DNA from: Dipteris shenzhenensis
Lineage: Eukaryota; Polypodiophyta; Polypodiopsida; Gleicheniales
Strand: one strand, 5' to 3'
Assembly (NCBI GenBank): GCA_047967505.1
Contig: CM106541.1
Length of the DNA stretch: 64,000 bases
Position 1 is the first letter of the stretch. Each line of letters starts with the position of its first letter. Shown one piece after another: positions 31,829-42,479 of this stretch. The position numbers and the translations under genes were made by a program. The notes beneath the pieces were generated by a model, which was not told where the DNA came from, ran no database searches, and saw only the letters and a list, made by a program, of their open reading frames with translations.

Positions 31829-34625
31829 ATCACTACAGAGAATGTATCAAGCGTGAAATATTCTCTAGAGGCAGTAAGAAATGGTGGCATGGTCTCAAAC
31901 ATCAACATTAAAGAAAACAATTTGATAGAAGTTGTGTGCAAAGGAAAGAATGACGAGGTGGTTTACAAGTTACGATTTACTCACAAGCGCTTCTTGAAGC
32001 CCTTACCAGATTCAATTGAGGGATCCCAAGAATTACTTAGTACCTTAGAAGCATTGAAGAAAATGTGGGATGCATTTCCAAGTGGTGGTGTTGTAGCTTC
32101 AACAACAGTAAGTGTAGCAGTAAGTACGCCATCTATAACATGTAACCCTCAAGTACCGCTAATATATGTGGCGATAACTATGGTAACTCCGGTAGTAACT
32201 ACAGTATCTCCAACTGTACCTACACCATCGACTGCTGCAACTACAGAAACAAGGAGTGATCGTGGAGCAGATTCAAGTTCTACAGCTATTCCTAGAAAGA
32301 GAGCAAAAATAACTCCTACTCCATGTGCAGATCGTTCAAGTGCAGGTTATTTAAAACCAGGCAAAAAATTGGATAGCGATGAACAGGAGGATCCGTGAGA
32401 AGAAGATACAAGTCTCGAAGACTTTTCTATAAGTGTGGCAGACTTACATCCTCCAGAGGATGAGGGGTACATTTGGGGATTTTCACAATTCAACGTGGCC
32501 ACAATGCTTATTGATCGAGCTTCATCGTTCACAAATCAAAGAAAGCTAGATAAGACATTTGCACGCAAATTGTATGAAGATACGAGGAAAACAAGAACTC
32601 CAGTTGTCACTAATATCACTCTTCATCCTATGGCGTTCAAGAGACTTTAAGAAGATGATCCTACATTGCCTGATGTCACATTTCAAAACCGCATGGACTT
32701 TCTTGATGCTTTTGAGAACTTTAGAAGGAGTGACTTTGTTCATGGAGAGGCTTTGTACCAAAGCCGATATGGGACTGACATTGAGAAGAGATACATGCTT
32801 GCAAAGAATAGATTCTTGGAAAGATGCAGGTTTGAGCCCATTGATGGGCAACACTTTTGTGAAGCTTGCAAGATTGCCCTTAATGAGGGAAGAAAAGGAA
32901 ACTTGCCACATATTGAGTGGATGGAAAAGTTTCAACGGGTCATTTGTCATATATGCATATTTAACGATGACTCGAAGTACATTCTGGAATCAGAAAGGCT
33001 GAATTCTTGTCCATTTAGGTTGAAAAAAAGCTCTTCTCTTTTTGAGATCTTGATAAAGACAAGGAAGTTATGGATGGGCTATGAAAAGCCACAAATAGTG
33101 AAGGGCAGGAGACCTACATCTAAGTACATGACAAAGAGGACTCGGTTCTATAGATGCTTGAAAGGTGTTGTAAGCAATACGCAAGGCATACCAAGTAATA
33201 AGGTTGAGGCAAAGGATTTGAACACCGCCGTTGCAAGATACATGGATGTTACTTGCATTGTCTTCTGCGAGGACTCAGTGTTTTAGAGCATCGTGGATGT
33301 TTGCCAAGCATATGAAACAGGGAAGATATCCTTTGAGGCACCAGAGCACACTACAACTCAGAGGAAAGAAATAAAGAAACCGATGTCTATTGTTTGGTGG
33401 AGAGCATTAAGGTTTATTCCAGATGCAATAATAGAAGTATGCAAGAAGATCCTAAGTGGTGACTGCTTCTTTGGAAAGAAGAGCAAGCATAGCGACTTGG
33501 ATGAAGTGGTCACCCAAATGATTCAAAGTGAGGTTGCTCTCAAGGCACTATTATTTTTATTGAAATCTGATGATGAGTTAGCTGGCAAGTCAATTGATGT
33601 GGATAAGAAGAAAGCACTTAGCCTAGGTCAACTCCTTGATAAGACATGGACTAGAAAGTGGTTGGCTTCAATGGATGCAGATGCCACACCAACAAAGGAT
33701 CTAAGAGCTAAAATGCCAAAGGTTGTTGAGACAGAATATATGGACATCAAGAAAAAAGCCTTGCAGTCCACTGCCCAAGGTAGAGCAATTGGTGGTTTAG
33801 ATGATGGTTCTCCATTCAGCTTCTCCTATGATATCCTGCTATCAGAGAATGATACAAAATTTGCACACATTAATGGCATTAATATAGAGCATTTCATAGC
33901 AATGAGCGGTCATGCTTGGGAGAAGCCATGCATATTTTTCATAGATGAATTGCAAGACCTTGCAGTGTCATGGATAGTTGAACTTGTGCGGTTTATCGTA
34001 GAAGGTCCTATGGCAGATAAGAAAAGATCAACGTTGGTCTTGTTCATGACAGAATCACAAAGGGATGCCTTGTATGCGAGTTTGACATCTGCATTTGGGT
34101 ATTTACTTTCAAAAGTATACCATGGTATAGTCCTACGTAATCATATGACTGTCTTGGAAGGCACTGCCATTCAAGTCTTGTAGCCTTTCTTGATGTGCTT
34201 CTTATCTAGGGGTGGTGGCAATCTAATCAAAATTCCTTTAAGGACTCTCGAGCTTCATTACTTTGAGGACAATAAGGTTAAGTCTGATGCAGTAATGGTG
34301 GATTACAGAAAGCCGATGGATCCTGATGTGATACTAGAGGTGATAGAATTTACTGAATGATGGGTGGGAAGTAGCATTGTATCGAATGGGTTTTGCTACT
34401 GAGAAATTGCTACGCCAAGGTAGAAATATAAATCTCATTGATACCCCCCATCAAATTGAGTTCTTTGACACATATTACAGTTGCACTACCTTCTTTGAAG
34501 AGAAAAATGTCAAAGAAGAGGGTAGTGAGAAAAATGTCAAAGACGAGGTTAGTGAGTCTAAGGGTGATGATTCTAGCTCAGGTGATGATGAGGCTGAAAG
34601 CTCTGCATCCGATGACTTACACTAA
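31829..34625 (+). pseudogene. methyltransferase-like partner gene, copy 1
   Basis: One frame from about 31829 to 34370, interrupted by TGA 32396-32398, TAA 32648-32650, TAG 33284-33286 and TAG 34181-34183. A one-base shift near 34350 then leads to 34377-34625. Order: N-terminal block (31829-32100), Thr/Ser/Val-rich linker (32100-32340) with a basic RKRAK patch, conserved middle block (32400-33790), then a Rossmann-like C-terminal part. The last part reads like the N6_N4 methyltransferase fold: IFFIDELQD where DPPY is expected (~33936-33962), TLVLFMTESQ strand (~34032-34061), and after the shift GWEVALYRMG where the SAM loop DPFxGxG is expected. Both catalytic signatures are replaced, so enzymatic activity is doubtful. 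An acidic Ser-rich tail ends the protein. The same C-terminal part recurs at 52987-53742. Confidence 0.55.
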
Positions 34626-34699
34626 GAAGAAATCCGCACAAAGCATAAGGGTGATCAATTGTCAACTAGTACAAAAATCGGAGGTGTAATTTGAAGAAA

Positions 34700-35700
34700 A
34701 ATGGGAAAAATCTTTTGGCGAGCTTTTTAATGTGAGCTTTTTGACCATTTCCTTTATTTTTGCGAGCTTTTTTTAAAAATCCATACATGTTTTGTTATAA
34801 GAAAGATGGGGAGGTTAGAAAGAGGGGGAGAGGATATAGGATATGTTCATTTTCATAGCATGTGGAAGGGGTGGAAGAGTGTATACTATGCATAAGGGGG
34901 GGGCAGATATGAGTGGCAGTAGGAGGCAAAAAATTATGGAAGATATGTCCATATTCAAAGTAGAAGGGAGGAACTATGGGAGATATGTTCATTTTAAAAG
35001 TGTAAAATTTAAAACTTTTGACCTCATAATTGAATTCCTCGTCGAATTCCGGTCATTTTGAGTACCAACATGACCATATTCCGATAAAAATTGGAAAAAT
35101 GGTGTTTTTGTCATTTTGGCCTGTTTTGGGCCTATTTTGAGTCTGCACTAGCGCAGACTCAAAATAGGCCCAAAACAGGCCAAAATGAATTCATGACAAA
35201 AACACCATTTTTCCAATTTTTATCGGAATATGGTCATGTTGGTACTCAAAATGACCGGAATTCGACGAGGAATCCAAATATGAGGTCAAATCTATCAATT
35301 TATATACTTTGAAAATCAACAAATTTCCCATATGCTCTCCCTTCCCGTTTACATTTAGTAGATGAACATAACTTTCACATTCCTCATCCTCTCTCTCCTC
35401 CTTGCACTTCTCTTTGCATACCTTATAAGTTCCCCCTCTAACTATGATAACGAATATATGTTCCAACTCCCCTCCCCTCCCTTCTCCATGCCACTTTACC
35501 CATGCGCCCATCCCTCCCCTTTTCCTTTATCTCCCCTCCCCCTCCTCTCTCCTCTTAACTGCAACCACAACCCAAACCTTCCACCCATCCCACTCCATGA
35601 ACCCCCCCCCCCCTCTCTCTCTCAGGTGAATGAAAAGCTCATAATATTCATGAAAATTGAAAAAAAGCTCATGACAAAAAGCTCACCAAAAAATCACACC
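34700..35700. mobile_element. ~1-kb foldback (MITE-like) element
   Basis: Inverted symmetry centred at ~35150. The outer parts are imperfect: GATTTTTTGGTGAGCTTTTT on the complement of ~35650-35690 pairs with AATCTTTTGGCGAGCTTTTT at ~34708-34728. The middle parts (34930-35030 against 35275-35370) pair loosely, and the core is nearly perfect (next entry). No coding sequence. It lies directly after the methyltransferase-like gene, so it may have inserted at, or formed, the right end of that element. Confidence 0.6.
35034..35273. repeat. near-perfect 113-nt inverted repeat
   Basis: Left arm 35034-35146 and right arm 35153-35273 are perfectly complementary except for one 8-base insertion (around GAATTCAT, ~35188-35196) in the right arm. 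The loop is six bases (35147-35152). Such conservation beside loosely paired outer arms suggests recent rearrangement or selection for the hairpin. Confidence 0.95.
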
Positions 35701-35709
35701 CAAGAAAAA

Positions 35710-37585
35710 TGAGGGGGGGAGGGGTTTTTTTAATGAAAACAACGATGAAGAAGTCTACAAGCTAGAATGAAGAGGGGGCCAAAAAGATTGGGGAGTTTAA
35801 CAAGGACTATATGAGAAGGGAGAGGAGGGGGGGTATTTTAAAGAGAGGTAGAAAAAGAGCTTAATTAAGGGGGGAGAGGAGGGGTTAGGGATGGAAGCAT
35901 ATATACTCCATATATATCTACTTAGAGGGGGGGTTTATTAAAGAGGGTAAATACTTAGAGCGGGGGGTAGCGATGAGGAATAAATATAATTAGAGAGGAG
36001 GATTGGGGGGAATAAGGACTATAGATACTAAGGAACATATAAACATAGAGAGGGAGTGGGGATGGAAATAATTAGAGATGCAGCGGGGATGAATAAAAGA
36101 AAGGTGTGTGTGACACTATGTGTATTGAACTTGTGAGTTCATGGACCCCATGTAAATGTATGCACACATCAAAGTGCGATAAGGTCCTTGAGAATATCAA
36201 AATCGAAGGAAAGACTCTTTGCTACATGGCCTTTTCACCATTTCACACTTAAATTCATGCTATATTCTTGACTCCTTCGGTGTGTCCCAGGCGACTGCTT
36301 CTAAGAGTATTTGAAGGATTGAATAGCCAAGCGATGCCAATTTGAAGGTAGCACTTATGCTATAGTAGCCGTTGTATTTCGAATCGAGAATAGCATGGAT
36401 TGGAAACACTATAACAAAGTCATATCTGCATGCAAAAACCTTACAAACATGTTGTTCTTAGACCATATGTCCTATTGCAGTTATAAGCTCCATTTTTGCT
36501 CTGTATTTTGAACGTTTCACAGCTGCGGTTCATCGAATTCCCATAACATATCAATGTGTATCAGACATGAGCCATACCAAGGGCTTTGTCCCAATGTTTG
36601 CCAAGTCGAGTGATCTCATGGTGGCTAAGATAGAAATCTCAGTGCAGTGTTCTTTGACGTGCTTCAATCAAGTGCTCTTCCTCGATTTGACTACGCAAGA
36701 GCATATCCCAATCAACTATCCTCCTGCTCTTATGTTCTATGTGACTAAGTAAGAAAAGGAGCATAACCACATAGCTGCGGGCTACTTCAAGCTATCCAAA
36801 TCATCTACAATGTAAGACAAGACTTCAGACAAAGGGCTCCAAATGTAATTGTCTACGTAGTTGCCTAATGACAAAACATTCATGAATGCATAACTAGAGC
36901 TGTATATTGCAGATCCGCCTTCCGTAATGGATCTCCAAGCAACCATATCCTGTGGTTTTCATCGTTGTGGCTTGGCAACTTCTCAAAGTTGTGGCAGTTA
37001 CCACCATGGAATATGCAGGATCAGTCCTTCTATGATCTTCCACGCTATAGCTCCCAAACGTGAGAGCTCTGAGCAAAAACATTCTCTATCCTCAGTCTAA
37101 CATGAGTGCTCAGTCTTTGTCCTGAGCTTAGTGAATGTATCCAATAGGCCAAAGTGGTCATAGCAAGTTCAAAAAATAAACAAAAGGAATGAGAATAATA
37201 AAGCAACGTAGTCCAAAAACAAGATGCGACATGTACTCAACCTTCCCTTTGAACTGGGACCTATCAAAATCAACTATGAGTTGCAGCTATTAAAGGCATA
37301 CTGCCTTGGTGGTGACACTACTATAGAGCTTGTCTAATGCTCTCTCCACTGTATTGCTAGCTCCATAACTAAAGTTCATATAAATTAGGGGAGAATTGGG
37401 GTCTCAAAAGGGCCTCATAAGGAATGGATTAGGGAATGCTTAGTGGGCTAATGCAAGGGCCTTTGAGGGTCCCAAAGAGGCCTAACCAACCCAACCTAGG
37501 TGGGTTAAGCCCACATTTGAGCCCACCTCTCCCCCCATCAATGAGGGGAGGGGACCACTTTTTGAAATTTGAATTTCAAATTTCG
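35710..37585. other. no recognised gene
   Basis: 35710-36100 is purine-rich with GGGGG runs. 36100-37585 is mixed-composition DNA with only short ORFs lacking family features. Confidence 0.5.
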
Positions 37586-37587
37586 AA

Positions 37588-38000
37588 TCTCCCTCCCTCT
37601 CTCTCTCTCCCTCCCTCCCTCTCTCTCCCTCCCTCCCTCTCTCTCTCTCCCTCCTCCCTTCCTCCCTCCCTCCTCCTCCCTCTCCCTCTCCCTCCCTCCC
37701 CCTTCCTCCTCCTCTCCCCTCCTCCGTCTTGCTCCTCCTCTCCCTCCTCCCTCTCCCCTCCTCCTCCTCCTTCTAGCTCCTCCTCCATCCTTCCTCTCCC
37801 CTCCTTCTCCAACCACCCAGGCTCCCTCCCCTTTGCTTCTCCCTCCTGCAAAATCTCTCCCCTCCTCCTCCCTCCTGTAGCATCTCTCCCCTCCTCCTCC
37901 CTTCTACAATAGCTCCTTCCCTCCCTTCTACACCTGTCACCCTACTCTCCTCCTCCTCTTCCTCTTGCCCTCATCTGCTTCTCATCCTCCCTCTTCCTTG
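37588..38000. repeat. CT-rich low-complexity tract
   Basis: CCCTCCCTCTCTCT and CTCCTCCTCC simple sequence on the plus strand; ORFs of Ser/Pro/Leu or Arg/Glu/Gly here are artefacts. It precedes the RAG1/Transib-like relic. Confidence 0.9.
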
Positions 38001-38084
38001 CTACTCTCTCCCTCTCATTGCTCCATCTTTGCAACTCTCCCCCACATTTTAGCTTGCATCATTGATACCTCTCTTTGAGTACTC

Positions 38085-38760
38085 ATGGCACAATTCGAGG
38101 ACATATCCAACAAGTACCATGTGAACCTACAACTGAAGGTAGAATATGCAAGCACACACTCTATGGGATATAGTGGAACTCCTCAAAGTGTGCTCCACAG
38201 TCTTCAATTGCAAGGGAAGAAGCATCTTGGCCTTTGGGTGGATTAAAACTTGTATCCTTTAGACCCTGCCACCCAAAAGAGTCCTTTTCATACAGTGCAT
38301 GATGTTGTTCGGTTTGTTGGCAAGGGACATGCTGGATTGCTCGGTTATTGCAATTGATTGAACCATTCTTAGGCATTGGTTATGCAAGCAAGCGAGGTGC
38401 AGAGAGCCCAAGCAGAAGAACTTGCACATTTGGGAAATATTACTATTGTGGCAATGCATAATAGTATGCAGGATCTCTAATTTCAAAACAAAGAACTCAG
38501 TGACAAAGTACATGCACTGGACTTGGAGCGACATGAATTGGAAGAATCAATCCAGAAGCTTGCTGAAAGCAAACAAGATTTGGAAAGGTCTATCTATGGC
38601 CAAGTTCAACGTGCTATGGAGAAGGAATGAGAGAAGTCGACAGAACGAGTATAAAAGTTGAAGGGAACACGTTTGGGATTGAAGAAGAGGAAAAGGCAAT
38701 TGCAATCTATGGATGCATTATCAACCAATAGTGGTGCTTAAAAGAGGAGAATACGGGCTG
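38085..38760 (+). pseudogene. N-terminal part of RAG1/Transib-like transposase gene (coiled-coil)
   Basis: Starts at ATG 38085 (MAQFEDISNKYHVNLQL) and continues in readable but repeatedly stopped frames. About 38460-38660 reads as a charged heptad-rich stretch (ELSDKVHALDLERHELEESI and following), a likely coiled coil, followed by a Lys/Arg-rich segment. Then an intron-like gap (38760-38850, starting AAGGTTAGTT) leads to the next coding block. Linkage to the core is by position only. Confidence 0.4.
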
Positions 38761-38855
38761 CAAGGTTAGTTCCCCAAATTTTCAATAAAATTTCTTACTT
38801 CAAAATATTTGTGGTGTTGCATTCTTTCCACTAAGACTCATTTGTACTCTACTTT

Positions 38856-40941
38856 AGGAATTTCATGGAGGATGTGATGGGAACAATGGAAATGGATGAT
38901 AGTGATCCTTCATATGTTCTAAGAAGTTTAATAAAGCCAAGTGATGTCATGGAAGTGTTGAAGGACCCTAGACAAAAAGGGCTACATAAACAAGTTGCTA
39001 GAAAGGTAATGAAGGATTTCAAGGGTCTCGTCCAAGCAAAGAAGGTGCTTGGAGCTTGTGATGCCACTGGTGTAAGTCGTGAAGCTTACAACTGTGTTTT
39101 TAAAATTTTCAAGTCTGCTATGGAGGAAAGGTATAAGATATCTACATTGCCATTACCAACACCGTGGTCTATAAGGCTTGCACGTCAAGAAACAAACCAA
39201 TGTGCTAGAGAAAAGCTTGGAAGATACCATTGTGTAAGTGGCACAATGACTTGGAAGAGTAAAAAGAAATCTGGCATCCAAATGTTTGAGATGAATGCTT
39301 TCAATAATGTTTACGTGGATGCAGAGAATTTGCAAAGAGCCATCGTCAAATTTTATGCGATGAGAGAAGAAGGTAAGAAAAATTCCCTCTGCATTTAACT
39401 TTATTTCTTCTCATTTCTATATCCTTCCTGTATTTCTCTTTCATTATACAAATGGCAAGATAGTATTTGTTATAAAAATGGATGAAGCTCAGTTGGTAAA
39501 AGAGCACAAGCTAGAGAGGGTGAGCATTTGTATTATGAATAATGCCTTGTGTTTTGCTCAAGGGGACGAGGAAGTTAAGCAGGGTTTCTCATTCCAATTT
39601 GAGAAGGACATATGGTGGCTTGTAGCCTTTGAGACCCCAAAGGAGTGCCACGAGACATTAAAGTGGGTTTTGAAAAGAATCGGCATCCCGTCAATTATTC
39701 GAAGACAAGAGGTAGGGCAAACATTAGTAGTGGATGGGCATGGAACGTTCAAGGTTGAATGGCATCTAGCTGGTGATTTGAAGACACTCAAGTGCTTGTA
39801 TGGTTGTGATACAGGTGCAGATGCAAAATGGACATGCTTGTATTGTACCCACTCTCAGAAGATGTAAAAGGGAAGCCTATAGTGGGAAAATGGCATACAT
39901 TATTGCAACCAAAGTGTAGCCCCTGATCGTCACAAAAAGGATCCAAGTGGGACCCCATTCTACCAATTTCATTGGAGTGGGTACACGTGTGTACTTTGCA
40001 TGCTGAACTATGTATACTTGATAGGTTACTCTATCTCCATCTAGTTTATGCTTGGAATTTGAGGCCACAGCAAGTATCTGCGCGATGCATTGCAAAAGCT
40101 GAAGAACTACTCTCACTAATAGGACTTCACAGAGGTAATGTGAAGCTTAAGCAGGACAAGAAACAATCAAGAAAGACACAAAATCTTCCTGCTAAAGTGT
40201 CCATGGGTGGAGAAAATGCAAGGAGGTTCTTGTCCAACCACAATGTTGATAAAGAAAAACATACATTGGCCCAAAGCACCCTAGGTTGGGAGTACTGGAA
40301 AGCTTTGTGTTAGTGCACCACAAATCAAGCTTCACATCCACGAATTGCTACTTTGAGAGCAAAACTGTGGACAAAGCTTGATGCATTTATAAAGTTGCTT
40401 ACACAAGGTCAAACAAATGAGCTTTATTATGAGAGATTCAAGATAGAATTGGGAGAATTCATATCATTGATGGGAGAAGCATGGGGGGAATCCCCACATT
40501 ACATGGTAATCCTCCTTAGGTTGAAATTTTTTCTTTAAACTTGAGTCAATTTATGTTTCTAATACAATGTTTTTCTTTACAACATATTCTTTACGCACAT
40601 GCACACGGTTTGTGGAGAAATGGGGCCCCCTATCCATTTGGAATACTCAAGGGATGGAGAAATCACACTATAGAGAAAAGGCAGCATACTTCAAGAATAC
40701 AAGGCATGGGGATGGTATTGCACGAAGCAATGCACTACAGGAAATGTTCGATTGGTTTTATAGATGTCTAGAGGCTAGGACTCTCAAGCATGATAAGGTA
40801 GAGGTCTCAAGTCTCGCAAAAGTGGTTCAACATGTCAAGAAGACAAGGAGATGTGCTACTTGGAAGTCCTCAATAGGGAGCCAAGGGGTTGCGCTTTGGT
40901 TGCAATGTAGAGTTATAGACAGGGAAGGCGTTGGGTCCTAA
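38856..40941 (+). pseudogene. RAG1/Transib-like DDE transposase relic
   Basis: Coding blocks: 38865-39372 (GVSREAYNCVFKIFKSAMEE, then LPLPTPWSIRLARQETNQ); donor AAG|GTAAGAA at about 39372 and acceptor before 39460; 39478-39867; 39972-40500 with one stop; 40567-40941. Signatures in the order known for the RAG1/Transib core are: VFVIKMD (candidate first Asp 39481-39483), CHETLKWVL, AGDLKTL (candidate second Asp 39775-39777), CLYC zinc pair 20 residues later, TLHAEL, MGGENARRFL, an HxH near 40593, and WNTQGMEKSHY with the candidate Glu at 40657-40659. All three candidate catalytic acids survive, but a stop at 39865, one at 40312 and a frame change near 40600 break it. CMC (CACTA/Chapaev) transposases share parts of this layout and are the main alternative. 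Confidence 0.6.
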
Positions 40942-41199
40942 GAGAGCCCCAAATGTAAAATGTTTGATGAATAAAGTTAACACTACTTTGAGTCAATTAT
41001 AGATTCCAAAATTCACAAATTTGTTGAAAATTGCAGTATTGCATGTGCGACATAGTAGGGCAGAGGGGTGAGTGGGTTGGGAGGGAGGGTGGTAAAGATT
41101 AAGTATTACCGAACTGGCAACAAAAGATGGGGAGGGGGGGGAAGTGCACTCAAAAAGCCCTAATTTAAAAGAAAAACCCTAAAGTGCTTTAAAAAAGAC

Positions 41200-41207
41200 T
41201 ATATAAA
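41200..41207 (+). promoter_or_regulatory. TATA box before H3-like pseudogene
   Basis: TATATAAA, 26 bases before the ATG at 41233. An ACCCTAAA-type motif (AAAACCCTAAAGTG) lies just upstream, a common plant promoter element. Confidence 0.4.
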
Positions 41208-41232
41208 GCACTTCAAATCCCCCCTCATTTCT

Positions 41233-42350
41233 ATGGCACGAGTTAAACAAATTGTTAGACCCATTGGATGCCATTAAAGATGCTACCTGTTGTCCTCCTC
41301 ACAACGCCATGGTTTTCGAACACACTGCAAGCTCCAGTGGCCAAGAGGGAAATGATTAGCAGGGATGTGAATGCGAATCTCATCATCAGGAGTCCAAGCA
41401 ATGCGAGTCCCCACCATCCGACTCTCATGGGGGATTTCAGGGATCTCAGCACCATGAAGAATCCCAACACAATGAAGGATCTAAGCACGATCAGGTGTCC
41501 TCTCAGTCCTTCCACACAACTAACTGTGGAAGTAGAGAGGTCTCCCAAGAGGGGCAAAATAGTCCATTCAATCCTGATCAACTGCCCCTCCCTCCTCCGT
41601 GGGGTCCTGGTATGGAGCATCTAGACCAACAAGGGGAGCAAGAAAGGCAAAGAGAGGAGATGGAGAGATTACAGGGGCCACAACAAGAGGAAGTATTTGG
41701 CAGGCTCGCAGATATAATGAACCTTGGCCCCAATCCTCCAACCAAGTAGACCACACGAAAGAGCACCATCAACCCTCTGTGCCTCGATATTATTAGATAT
41801 GAGGAGCCTCTAGTATGAGCTGAGCAAGAGCCTCAACCTGTTGTCTCACACCCTTATGAAAAGGAAAAGAGACCAAGAACAAAGCAGACTCCTAGGCGCA
41901 ACAAGCCACCTCAAAGGACCCACCAGACACAGGAAGAGGAGTATGAAGAGGTGGTTGCAAGGGAGGAGAGGCAAAACAAGTTCAAAGCAGACAAGCAGCC
42001 ATGGAGCCATGTCCAAAGGCTAGTGCAGGGTCCCCCAAATATTAAGAGGCGCAAAAAATCAGGCGTGAAGGCACTTCAAGAGATCCGCAAGTTCCAAACC
42101 ACTATGGACAATCTCATTCCTTGTGCACCCTTCCAGCGTGTTGTACATGAAATAGCACAGTGCTCAATACAAGAATGATGTGCATTTCACTTCACGTGCT
42201 ATGGGAGCAATTCAAGAGGCAGCAGAGTAGATGATAGTAGGTCCTTTTGAAGATGCGAACTTATGTGCTATCCATGCCAAAAGACAGTGATGGACAAGGA
42301 TCTTGCACTCGCCAAGCGCATCTGCTCCGATCCCTCCCTTAGGCCCTAGA
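41233..42350 (+). pseudogene. histone H3-variant (CENH3-like?) pseudogene
   Basis: The C-terminal part reads as an H3 histone fold: GVKALQEIRKFQTTMDNLI (alpha-N/alpha-1) and PFQRVVHEIA within 41951-42178. In another frame follow AMGAIQEAAE, a TAG, then FEDANLCAIHAKR (alpha-2), and after one more shift a KDLALAKRI tail (~42295-42330). Divergence from canonical H3 in alpha-1 and loop 1 suggests a variant such as CENH3. Upstream, the same frame runs from ~41250 through a Gln/Ser/His/Glu-rich region (three stops) and contains two H3-tail-like motifs, TTRKST at ~41751 (after a TAG that may have been Gln) and RTKQTPRR at ~41875. MARVKQ at 41233 resembles an H3 start but is in another frame. Downstream neighbour: copia fragment. 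Confidence 0.65.
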
Positions 42351-42479
42351 TGTTGTTTAGGTTCATTTGGTGTAACCTAAATCATTTTGTAAATCTTTGC
42401 CCTTTTAGGCCAATGAATAAAAGATATTTGTTCTATTACTGTTCCCATGTTATTATACATGTTACGTTATGCTTTCCAT

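Noticed and set aside
37436-37912. Ser/Pro/Leu-rich ORF and Arg/Glu/Gly-rich minus ORFs
   Set aside because: Products of a CCCTCC/CTCTCT simple-sequence tract.
41950-42350. Functional centromeric histone gene
   Set aside because: Histone fold is split over frames with at least two stops; can only be a pseudogene here.
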